Of a stretch of DNA of 18,114 bases, positions 6,668 to 13,268 are shown piece after piece; the first letter of the stretch is position 1, and every line of letters begins with the position of its first letter. Origin of the DNA: Candidatus Altarchaeales archaeon (GTDB lineage Archaea; Altiarchaeota; Altiarchaeia; IMC4; SCGC-AAA252-I15); NCBI GenBank assembly GCA_014729705.1, contig WJJK01000056.1, forward strand, positions 1 to 18,114. The letters are read 5' to 3'. The position numbers were made by a program, and so were the translations under genes. The notes under the pieces are model-generated. The model had not been told where the DNA came from, did no database searches, and was given only the letters and a program-made list of their open reading frames with translations.

Positions 6668-7193
6668 CTAAACTCTCCAAAATAAATCTTCTTTTTTCAG
6701 CAGCCTTTTCAAAGTCTCTTTGCGAGTATTCCTTGTCATAGACTTCGTTGATTTCATTTATGAACTCTTCGTTCTTGACCTCTTCAACCTCGGAAACTTC
6801 ACCATTAACATACATGCATACTCTATCCATAATGGGTCGAGATGTCAGGATAGTTAGATGGTTTATAGGTTCTCTCAACTTAAGAAAAGGCTCATACTTG
6901 AAGAGAGCATCTATCAAGACCGCAGCCTCTCGTACAGCATTTTTTCGGCTAAGGCCGAGTTTCTGACGAGATCTTACCAAATCAGAAGCGTACTTTAAAT
7001 CGTCCTTAAAATCAATAGAAGCAGGATAAGGTCGGTTACTGTTGTAGTAAAATCGACGGGCATAAAAATATTCCACCAATTTTTTTACGGTAGTTATGTT
7101 CTGGGTATCCGGAAAATCCACCTTGACGACGCGATAACCTCTCTCTCGGAGTGTTTCAACGGCTTCTTCCTCGTCAAAGTATAAACTACTCAT
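6633..7193 (-). CDS. hypothetical protein, 186 aa, upstream of recA
   Basis: I do not recognise this protein. It starts at the ATG at 7193, overlaps the HNH gene end by 8 bp and the recA start by 35 bp. It appears soluble and helical. An N-terminal acidic segment (YFDEEEAVETLRERGYRVVKV) is followed by an aromatic-rich stretch (VEYFYARRFYYNSNRPYPAS). A conserved-looking core follows (RQKLGLSRKNAVREAAVLID, then FEPFL-like and PINHLTILTSRPIMDRV). The tail is strongly charged (DFEKAAEKRRFILESLDERK) and ends KTRKCGKD. There is no obvious nucleotide-binding loop, zinc site or membrane segment. Overlap with recA on one side suggests co-expression and perhaps a recombination or replication accessory role. 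Confidence 0.9.
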   Translation of the reverse strand: MSSLYFDEEEAVETLRERGYRVVKVDFPDTQNITTVKKLVEYFYARRFYYNSNRPYPASIDFKDDLKYASDLVRSRQKLGLSRKNAVREAAVLIDALFKYEPFLKLREPINHLTILTSRPIMDRVCMYVNGEVSEVEEVKNEEFINEINEVYDKEYSQRDFEKAAEKRRFILESLDERKTRKCGKD

Positions 7194-7734
7194 TTGATAG
7201 TACCCTCAAAAACTCCGCGTCTGTTTTTGTATGCTTTCTCAGATTACAACTAGGACAGGCCAAACAGAGATTCTTCTTCGTGTGAAACCCACCTCGGGAA
7301 AGGGGTGTTTTATGGTCCTCATGAAATCCTGCTTCCCTCAAATCCGTATGACAGTAAAAACATTTACCGCCTTTATCTCTCCACAGAATAAGTTCATACC
7401 CTGCTGGGACATTTCCTACTTGGGATCGTTTTCTTGCCCGCCGGCGGCGTTGCCTCTCCCTATGCTTGTCCTTATTGTTCTGATAGTAATTTCTGGAATA
7501 CTCCAACCTTGCCTCTAGATTGTTCTCACGGCTACGTCTATTTATCTCAGCCCGGTGCTCTTTGTTCAAACCTTTCTGGTACTCCAAAATCTTCTTCTTG
7601 TTCTCTTGGTAGTACTTTTCCAGGCCGGGGCGGCGACAGGACTTACATCCAGACTGGAGCCCACTTTTAGATCTGGTATCTCTGTGGAAATCCTTGTCAT
7701 CTTTGTTCTCGCCGCACCCAGAGCAAACCCTCAC
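7186..7734 (-). CDS. HNH endonuclease with N-terminal zinc knuckle
   Basis: HNH enzymes of this kind nick or cut double-stranded DNA and are common as free-standing homing-type endonucleases in phages. From the GTG at 7734 the protein has 182 residues. Two CxxC pairs at 4-7 and 30-33 form an N-terminal zinc knuckle. A basic helical region (about 38-103) contains two related units, YYQENKKKILEYQK and YYQNNKDKHRERQR, likely to lie along DNA. The HNH core has CFYC (125-128), EDH (139-141), the asparagine in KKNLCLACPSCN, and the second CxxC (160-163), followed by H168. The GTG overlaps the dnaN TAG as TAGTG and has AGAAGG seven bases upstream. A TTG at 7758 is in frame but lacks a ribosome binding site. 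The gene sits inside the replication operon rather than inside an intron. Confidence 0.93.
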   Translation of the reverse strand: MRVCSGCGENKDDKDFHRDTRSKSGLQSGCKSCRRPGLEKYYQENKKKILEYQKGLNKEHRAEINRRSRENNLEARLEYSRNYYQNNKDKHRERQRRRRARKRSQVGNVPAGYELILWRDKGGKCFYCHTDLREAGFHEDHKTPLSRGGFHTKKNLCLACPSCNLRKHTKTDAEFLRVLSNE

Positions 7735-8891
7735 TAATCTACCTTCTTCAAGGTACAAACAAAGGCCCTAAAGTCATCATCCTTCTGCGACTTAAGAAGA
7801 ACACCCTTCGCCTCGGGAGTGAAATAAAACTCAAAATCCTCTCCCTTCAGCTGACGCACAGAGTTCTGAAGAAGCAAGGCATCGAAGTGAAGAGTGAAAT
7901 CTTCAGGAGTTTGTACCTCGAGATCCGAGCTCTCTGCCTCACCTGTAACACTTGAAGTAGAAATAGTTGCGTAACCTGATTCACGAGCATCAACTACCAA
8001 ACGATGGCTCTTAGCATCCACCGTGGGCTGAAGCCCCTGCAACACATCTACAAACTCTGCCTTGGGAAAGGTTGCCAACTTCAGGCCGTTAACTTCCATG
8101 TAAGGTGTGTAGTCCGGGAACTGAGTACTGATCAAAGTACCAACCAGAACAGTTCCTCCGCTCCTCAAGAAAAACTGATCTTCATCCACATACAGATCTA
8201 CGAAATCCAGGGCCGGATTGATCAACTTGGATGCAATGTTTGCAAACTTTAGGCCCAAAATAAAAGAGCCGCGGAGGCCGTTGACCTCGGCGGCACGTCT
8301 GAACTCAGCAATTTGAATGCCATCAGTAGCAGCAAATACAACTTCGTTATCTGTAAGTGTTATCTGAATGCAGTTTAGATGGAGCTTGGAGGCGTCTCTG
8401 GAAGCCGCATGGCTTACCTTAGATAAACCATCCATGAACTCAATGGCTGTAAACTGAGTAGACTTTTGTGTGTCAAACTCAGGTACTCCTCGGAAAAAGT
8501 CAAAATTTAGAAGTGGGAAGTTTCTAACGTGATTGAGGGTTCTACCCTCAGCCACACGGTTCCCACCAGAAACCTTCAACGTAGACTTATTAGTAGTCTG
8601 CAGGCGAACCCTGTGCGGATCGCCATCAAATCCAAAATCATTAAAGGTAGCAGAAACAGAACCTGCTACCGAGTTAGCCTTAACTAAAGCACGACCAGGG
8701 GTCGCTACTTCCGCGGGCACTTCTACGCGCACACCAAGCTTATCGTCGGCAGAAGAAAAAACAACACTATCTTCCGTCGCATCAATAAGAACACCAGTCT
8801 TTTCTTCTGCCACAGCAGAACTGGTGGGTGCAATCTCATTACACGTAGTCAGCGCCCGCTTTAAATCTTGAGCAGAAACGCTAATGTCCAT
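7734..8891 (-). CDS. dnaN: DNA polymerase III beta sliding clamp (DnaN)
   Basis: The beta clamp encircles DNA and tethers replicative polymerase and other repair factors. The 385-aa protein has the length and three-domain plan of bacterial DnaN (roughly 1-125, 126-255 and 256-385). Landmarks include the N-terminal MDISVSAQDLKRALTTC, a domain-two segment EVVFAATDGIQIAEFR that corresponds to the ATDG motif of bacterial clamps, the FPDYTPY segment, and a C-terminal FRAFVCTLKKVD in the position of the usual strand that ends in YVVMPMRL. It is the first gene after the promoter at 8946-8974, with GAGAGG seven bases before the ATG. T4 and T7 use other processivity factors, so a bacterial-type clamp suggests use with a C-family polymerase, host or phage. 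No clamp loader or polymerase is visible here. Confidence 0.97.
   Translation of the reverse strand: MDISVSAQDLKRALTTCNEIAPTSSAVAEEKTGVLIDATEDSVVFSSADDKLGVRVEVPAEVATPGRALVKANSVAGSVSATFNDFGFDGDPHRVRLQTTNKSTLKVSGGNRVAEGRTLNHVRNFPLLNFDFFRGVPEFDTQKSTQFTAIEFMDGLSKVSHAASRDASKLHLNCIQITLTDNEVVFAATDGIQIAEFRRAAEVNGLRGSFILGLKFANIASKLINPALDFVDLYVDEDQFFLRSGGTVLVGTLISTQFPDYTPYMEVNGLKLATFPKAEFVDVLQGLQPTVDAKSHRLVVDARESGYATISTSSVTGEAESSDLEVQTPEDFTLHFDALLLQNSVRQLKGEDFEFYFTPEAKGVLLKSQKDDDFRAFVCTLKKVD
7742..7747 (-). promoter_or_regulatory. ribosome binding site for the GTG start of the HNH gene
   Basis: The minus strand reads AGAAGG seven bases before the GTG at 7734. It lies within the last codons of dnaN. 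It favours the GTG, which overlaps the dnaN stop, over the in-frame TTG at 7758. Confidence 0.6.
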
Positions 8892-8916
8892 AAATCTACC
8901 TCTCCATAGGTATAAA

Positions 8917-8934
8917 GACAGGGCTCTCCCTGCC
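8917..8934 (-). promoter_or_regulatory. hairpin at the 5' end of the replication transcript
   Basis: On the minus strand the arms GGCAGGG and CCCTGTC pair as seven base pairs (one G-T) around an AGAG loop. The predicted transcription start (about 8937-8939) lies only a few bases upstream, so the mRNA would begin almost directly with this hairpin. It may protect the 5' end from decay. A TTTATA follows, but the T run is too short for a confident intrinsic terminator. Confidence 0.4.
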
Positions 8935-8945
8935 GGTGCAAATCA

Positions 8946-8974
8946 ACTATACGTCGTTATCAGAGGAAAGTCAA
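8946..8974 (-). promoter_or_regulatory. sigma70-type promoter of the replication operon
   Basis: The minus strand reads TTGACT at 8974-8969 and TATAGT at 8951-8946, separated by exactly 17 bases. Each box differs from consensus at one position. It lies in the only intergenic gap of the window, 55 bp before the dnaN ATG, and its -35 box begins 7 bp after the stop codon of the structural block. The sequence upstream of the -35 box is A/T-rich. It should be read by the host housekeeping RNA polymerase, which suits early expression of the replication genes. Confidence 0.78.
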
Positions 8975-8981
8975 GAGAAAT

Positions 8982-11090
8982 TTATGGTACCGCCGTCACT
9001 GACGAACCAAGATCGGTTTCTCCGTAACCGGAGATACTGGCGCCAAAGCTTAAGGTAGAAGAAACTACTGGAGAAACAATGGCTTTGATTTCTGTTATGC
9101 CTAAATCGTCTGGTGTTATTTGGGCTGTTAGATCAAAAGGAAATACCCGATTAACTATAGAACCAAGATCACCAAACACATCGGAGACAGATAAACTGGC
9201 AGGAATAGATACTACCCCACCAGAGGCACTAATGGAAGAAGCAAGATCAGCCTCGCCTTCCAACCCGACCACCGCCGCAATACAGGAGCGAATAGCCTCA
9301 TCTAATGTGCCAAACTTAGAAATGTTACCCAGACGGCACACACGAGCCGACGCAAACTCGCCAAACAAACCATCCGCTATGGGGCGGAAGCCTCGGACAT
9401 TTATACGCCAAGTCTCACTTCCATCCTGAATAAAGGCATCACTGGTACCATTCACATAAAAATAATCCCGCAACTGCCCTTCCATTTGCAATCGAACTTC
9501 CTGAACATCAAAAGGCCTATCTGGGCGCAGCTCAGCAGCGGTTATCCTATTAACTGCGGGTTCCACGCGGGGCAGCGGGAACTGGGCAGTAATAGAAGCA
9601 GGTAAATCCACGTTGCTTATAACAGCTTGGATGAAAGCACCCAGATTTAGTCCACGGAAAGGCGAGAAGGAAACATTAATAGTGTCCGTAGCGAGGAAGG
9701 TTGTGGGCCTATCTACCTTCGGAGTAAATAATACGTCAATAGTATCCAAAGCGTAGAAGATTTCTTTTTGATTTATTGCCGCGCCAAGATCGCTCTCCAA
9801 GAAAGAGAGAATGGAAGCCCTAAGATCATCTGCCTGCTGGGCAGTAGCCATGGCGGAAAGCAGAACACTGGCAGAACCTCCCGCACAGTCGGGCCTTCCT
9901 ATTGTGGCTCTCAAATCGGAGGCCGCATAGGTACTCACAGTAAGTATCGCCGTGACAAAAGTCTCAGCAGCCCGTAGAAAAGCTCCTAAATCAGCCGTAC
10001 CAAATAGAGAAAAAATGGAGGCCGAAAGATCTTTCAGGTTCTCATTGGCTGAGATGCTTGCTAACACATCCGAACTATGGACTGGTTGTAGAAGAGCGTT
10101 GAGGAACCTATCGTTCCTGCCCAACGCCAAAGCTCCTAAACTGGCAGGTAAAACATTGGCTGAGAGAAAGTTTACCTCCGCGGGAAGGTCAAAAGTGTTA
10201 CCTATAGATTTTCCTATAGTGGCTATTAGATCGCTGGTATCAGGAGACACCCGCCTAACAAAGGCTATTAGATTGCCAAAAGCGCCCTGATGTTGAATAG
10301 AACCAACCAAATCATTGGGTCCTGGTATGACCGAAGAAATAGAAGCTGGAAGCAGACTTTCAAGACGAGAGGAAAGAGCTCCAGGAAGATTTGCTTCTGC
10401 AGCAGCAAAGCCCTTCAGTTGAGCACTCAGCGTGGGAGCTGCAATACCCAACATTCTACCAGGCAAATCGCTGAAGGTAAAACCAAAAATGTCGCCGGGA
10501 AGATCTGTTCTCTGGACGGGAGACAGGAAGGCAGGTAAATCCAGGGGCGCCCAAATAATCGCCCCCAGGTCAGGAGCCCGTATGCTAAGTACCCTTCCAC
10601 CCAAATTGGGCGCCTCAACACCCAGAATAATCCCGTTCAAGTCTTCTTGGACAATCTGTAATCGGGCACCCAAATCCAACTCAGCCAGTTTACCAAGAAT
10701 AGAAGCAGGAAGGTCTGCCTCCAAGAAAGCAAAAATAGCCGCACCAAGATCGGGAATAAAGGCCACCGGAGAAATCCGGGCCGGCAGATCCAAGAACTGA
10801 ACAGCCTGAAGAAACGCAGAAAGGTCATCCTGACCAGCCTTTACCGCACTAATAAGAGCTTTTAGATCCGGAAAATAAAAAGCAGCAGGTGGTTTTCTGA
10901 CCGTACCTTCCGTAATAGTGAAGTCCGAAATAAATGAAATACCGGATTCACTGGAAGATGGATCAGAACCAACTACTGCTTGTATGTGAGGGCCTGTATG
11001 GGCCTGGATCAAGGATTTAGCTACCGCACCAACTTCTTCGCGTCCCGCGTTATAGAGAGCGCTATTGTAAAGAAATCGGTTGTAGGTCAC
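8982..11090 (-). CDS. 702-aa protein of degenerate 12-13-residue DLxAxI repeats
   Basis: I do not recognise a named family. Residues about 75-507 are a chain of degenerate units with the core [DN]-L-[PGSR]-[AG]-x-[ILV]. Examples are DLPARI (101), DLGAAI (114), DLPASI (126), DLGARL (139), DLGAII (174), DLPGDI (196), DLSASI (354), DLRASI (422), DLGAAI (434) and DLPASI (495). Spacing between cores is 12-13 residues for most pairs, with a few gaps near twice that. The array is broken at about 446-478 by two copies of a DTI[DN]VxF[TS]P segment. At about 508-612 it is broken by a non-repetitive domain (MEGQLRDYFYVNG, SETWRINVRGF). Weaker repeat units resume to the C-terminus. The regularity suggests a solenoid or fibre. 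Position at the end of the structural block suggests a virion appendage. The GTG at 11090 has AGGAG eight bases upstream. Confidence 0.92.
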   Translation of the reverse strand: MTYNRFLYNSALYNAGREEVGAVAKSLIQAHTGPHIQAVVGSDPSSSESGISFISDFTITEGTVRKPPAAFYFPDLKALISAVKAGQDDLSAFLQAVQFLDLPARISPVAFIPDLGAAIFAFLEADLPASILGKLAELDLGARLQIVQEDLNGIILGVEAPNLGGRVLSIRAPDLGAIIWAPLDLPAFLSPVQRTDLPGDIFGFTFSDLPGRMLGIAAPTLSAQLKGFAAAEANLPGALSSRLESLLPASISSVIPGPNDLVGSIQHQGAFGNLIAFVRRVSPDTSDLIATIGKSIGNTFDLPAEVNFLSANVLPASLGALALGRNDRFLNALLQPVHSSDVLASISANENLKDLSASIFSLFGTADLGAFLRAAETFVTAILTVSTYAASDLRATIGRPDCAGGSASVLLSAMATAQQADDLRASILSFLESDLGAAINQKEIFYALDTIDVLFTPKVDRPTTFLATDTINVSFSPFRGLNLGAFIQAVISNVDLPASITAQFPLPRVEPAVNRITAAELRPDRPFDVQEVRLQMEGQLRDYFYVNGTSDAFIQDGSETWRINVRGFRPIADGLFGEFASARVCRLGNISKFGTLDEAIRSCIAAVVGLEGEADLASSISASGGVVSIPASLSVSDVFGDLGSIVNRVFPFDLTAQITPDDLGITEIKAIVSPVVSSTLSFGASISGYGETDLGSSVTAVP

Positions 11091-11093
11091 GTA

Positions 11094-11414
11094 TTAGTCT
11101 CCTGGAGTTAGAGTTGCAAACTGAGGCAGTACCGGGAAGATCCTTTCGTTAGTAACCTGCGGGACCGTGAAGGGGATAGCCGAGGGAAATACATTTACAA
11201 CGGCTATACCGCTGGTGGTAGTCTTAGTTTTCTGTACACTAAAGTCTCCGGAATCAGGGACAAAACCTATAGACATTGGAGTTAAATCTATAAGAGGAGT
11301 TACATTATCTATAGTCCCAAAGATAATAGGAAAGTCACTTGTAGTTATATCAAAACCTTTGGAGCCGGAGATAACTACTATTCCGCTGGTTGTAGGAGGA
11401 GACTGACCCAACAT
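11094..11414 (-). CDS. small structural-type hypothetical protein, 106 aa
   Basis: I do not recognise this protein. It starts at the ATG at 11414, ends 3 bp before the repeat-protein GTG, and begins 3 bp after the stop of the paralogue gene, so it belongs to the structural block. It has almost no predicted helix and is rich in Thr, Ser, Pro, Gly, Val and Ile, as expected for a small beta-sandwich. Two TTSGI segments (about 8-12 and 66-70), each followed by a VV pair, hint at two related strands. No signal peptide or membrane segment is seen. A small tail, fibre or decoration protein is plausible by neighbourhood. Confidence 0.83.
   Translation of the reverse strand: MLGQSPPTTSGIVVISGSKGFDITTSDFPIIFGTIDNVTPLIDLTPMSIGFVPDSGDFSVQKTKTTTSGIAVVNVFPSAIPFTVPQVTNERIFPVLPQFATLTPGD
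11099..11103 (-). promoter_or_regulatory. ribosome binding site for the GTG start of the repeat protein
   Basis: The minus strand reads AGGAG eight bases before the GTG at 11090, inside the last codons of the 106-aa gene. It supports GTG as the start, giving MTYNRFLYN at the N-terminus. Confidence 0.7.
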
Positions 11415-11417
11415 GTA

Positions 11418-12314
11418 TTAGCTTGCCCTCAAGAAGATACTCAAGTTGGTACTTGAAAAACAAATAAATTCTTGCCCTGTACCTTCGTTAATTAATTTGC
11501 CGATAAGGGGAATTCCCGCGGAATCTACGGATGCCCCAAAAACATGGCGGACAAAACCCATAGCACCCTTACGGGAGGGGCTGGCATCGTCTATTGCCCA
11601 CAAAAGGGGAACACCCGTAAATATGTTTCTGTTATTACCCAAATTTCTTCTGGGCTCATTATTATCAGTAAGGTTGGTGTAGGTTAGAACCGCCCCATCA
11701 CCATTATTTGTAATGGTTTCAGGGGGATTGCCAACAATACCTAACCAAGAATTTCCTGTTATATCAACATTGATATCTGTCTTAATGTACAAACTATAAG
11801 GCTCAAAGTCTTCGTCAAAGAAGGAAACAGGTTTTCCAACACAGAGTATTCCCCAAGAATCTCCCTCGTGGTTGTTAAACACAGACACAGAATCTTTGTC
11901 CGCCGCTATAAAAAGGGCGTTATAGCCGTCAGAGTCGGTATCAAAATCGTCCAAAGAGCTCACAGAAGTTGTATCAACATTAGCTACCCCACTAGCTGGG
12001 ACAGCATGGGTACCAGAATCATAGGCAGTGGCTATCTGAACAGATATATTGTCGTCTCCCGGGCTGGAGCCTGTTCCAGAAACCAGGGTAAGAAACCAGT
12101 TAGGACTTGTACCTGACTCACCCCCGTTGGAGTTCAAAACTACCTTGTGCGTGTCCGCCAGAGTAGTACTACCCGCCTGCGTCCTTCTGTCATCTTCCAA
12201 TACCCAACCCGCTTCATTTACCAATAGATCAGTAATCTCATTGATTATAGCAGAGGTACCCTCAACACCCTCACTTCCTCCAGAAATAGTAACCTGACGA
12301 AAGGCAAAAGACAT
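11418..12314 (-). CDS. structural protein, paralogue A of a tandem pair (298 aa)
   Basis: This protein is homologous along its whole length to the product of the gene immediately upstream (12324-13268). Shared landmarks in order are the N-terminal FRQVTISG with EGVEG, an AGW...DDR segment, HKVV with SNG, VSGTGSSPGDD, a TAYDSGTHAVPASGV segment, GNPPETITN, and VPLLWAIDDASPSRKG. It is beta-rich with no signal peptide or membrane segment. I do not know the family. The surroundings (baseplate-like and propeller-like genes) suggest a tail or appendage component, and the Asp-rich stretches (VSSLDDFDTDSDGYN) could bind cations. The ATG at 12314 is preceded by AGGAGGAGA, which overlaps the stop codon of its paralogue. 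Confidence 0.94.
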   Translation of the reverse strand: MSFAFRQVTISGGSEGVEGTSAIINEITDLLVNEAGWVLEDDRRTQAGSTTLADTHKVVLNSNGGESGTSPNWFLTLVSGTGSSPGDDNISVQIATAYDSGTHAVPASGVANVDTTSVSSLDDFDTDSDGYNALFIAADKDSVSVFNNHEGDSWGILCVGKPVSFFDEDFEPYSLYIKTDINVDITGNSWLGIVGNPPETITNNGDGAVLTYTNLTDNNEPRRNLGNNRNIFTGVPLLWAIDDASPSRKGAMGFVRHVFGASVDSAGIPLIGKLINEGTGQEFICFSSTNLSIFLRAS

Positions 12315-12316
12315 TA

Positions 12317-12325
12317 TCTCCTCCT
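12317..12325 (-). promoter_or_regulatory. strong ribosome binding site overlapping the upstream stop codon
   Basis: The minus strand reads AGGAGGAGA just before the ATG at 12314. It includes the last bases of the paralogue's TAG. It is the strongest Shine-Dalgarno sequence in the window and suggests that copy A is made at a high level. Confidence 0.75.
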
Positions 12326-13268
12326 ATTCTATTCTGATTATCAAGCTCGAAACGTTACTAAAAGTTTCATGATTAAACGCTTGATACTTTTGCACACCAA
12401 AGGTACCAGAAGCAGTCAGAATAGATAGATTATTTAGTATAAACGACTCAGCGCCTACCCAAGCATTTCTAACAGTTCCTGCTATACCAGAACGAGGTAT
12501 AGGGGAGGTGTCATCGTAGGTCACCAAGAAAGGAAGAGCCACCCATACATCATTGGCACTTCCCAGATCATAGGGCTGCTGGTTAGACGTAAACTGATGT
12601 GCTAGAACTTCCATATCATTATTTTGGTTAAAGCCAGCAGGAGGATTTCCACCTATACCACGTACACTATTAAAGTTGGTGGTTACTACACCTCCGCCTA
12701 CAGTACTATCCCCATTTACCAAGAGAGGATAAGGATTTTCATTTACGGACATGAAAGAATTGAACCTGCCAAAGCAAATACTGTCCATAGTAGTGCCGGC
12801 GCTGTTGTCGATTGTCTTCCTAGTTACCAAGGCAACCATCTCAGAATCTCCAGAAATATAAAGCTCCGTGTTATCATCCTGGGATCTAACCTGGACGGCA
12901 GATTGAGTAGATCCTATACCCGTAAGGTTGGTTGATGCGGATCGAACACCGCTGGCTGGAAAGGTATGGGTACCAACATCATAGGCGCTATGCACATCAA
13001 TGGATATTCTACTACTGTCTGTAGGTGTCCCAGTACCAGAATAAGCCGTCACAAAAAAGGTGGGATAGTTCCCCTGCTCACCATTAGAAGACCACACAAT
13101 CTTATGGTGCGTAGAATCTATATTTGTCCCAGGTTCAGCGGAACGATCATCCACCAAAGACCACCCAGCATCCTGCATAAAAGTATTGAGCTCCTGTAAA
13201 GCCGCAGAAACGCCCTCTACCCCTTCTTGTGTACCAGAAACTATCACTTGCCTGAATGTAAATACCAT
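12324..13268 (-). CDS. structural protein, paralogue B of a tandem pair (314 aa)
   Basis: This gene and 11418-12314 encode full-length homologues that clearly arose by tandem duplication. The corresponding landmarks here are FRQVIVSG with EGVEG, the AGWSLVDDRS segment, HKIVWSSNG, YSGTGTPTDSS, SAYDVGTHTFPASGV, GNPPAGFNQN, and LPFLVTYDDTSPIPRSG. The central region (about 115-200) and the last 50 residues differ most, as expected if the copies have taken on different contacts. It is beta-rich and has no signal peptide. The ATG at 13268 overlaps the TAA of the preceding gene as TAATG. Function is unknown; a tail, baseplate or fibre role is inferred from the neighbours. Confidence 0.94.
   Translation of the reverse strand: MVFTFRQVIVSGTQEGVEGVSAALQELNTFMQDAGWSLVDDRSAEPGTNIDSTHHKIVWSSNGEQGNYPTFFVTAYSGTGTPTDSSRISIDVHSAYDVGTHTFPASGVRSASTNLTGIGSTQSAVQVRSQDDNTELYISGDSEMVALVTRKTIDNSAGTTMDSICFGRFNSFMSVNENPYPLLVNGDSTVGGGVVTTNFNSVRGIGGNPPAGFNQNNDMEVLAHQFTSNQQPYDLGSANDVWVALPFLVTYDDTSPIPRSGIAGTVRNAWVGAESFILNNLSILTASGTFGVQKYQAFNHETFSNVSSLIIRIE

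Noticed and set aside
7186..7734. Self-splicing intron or intein carrying the HNH endonuclease.
   Set aside because: The HNH gene lies between whole genes with a TAGTG junction on one side and an 8-bp overlap on the other. Neither flanking protein is interrupted.
8917..8934. Intrinsic terminator for the structural block.
   Set aside because: The stem is short and followed by only TTTATA. It also lies downstream of the promoter, so it would stop the replication operon too. A 5' hairpin is preferred, with low certainty.
9000..11090. CRISPR array or tandem DNA repeat, suggested by the regular 36-39-base rhythm.
   Set aside because: The rhythm comes from degenerate protein repeats. The DNA units are not near-identical, and the frame is open throughout.
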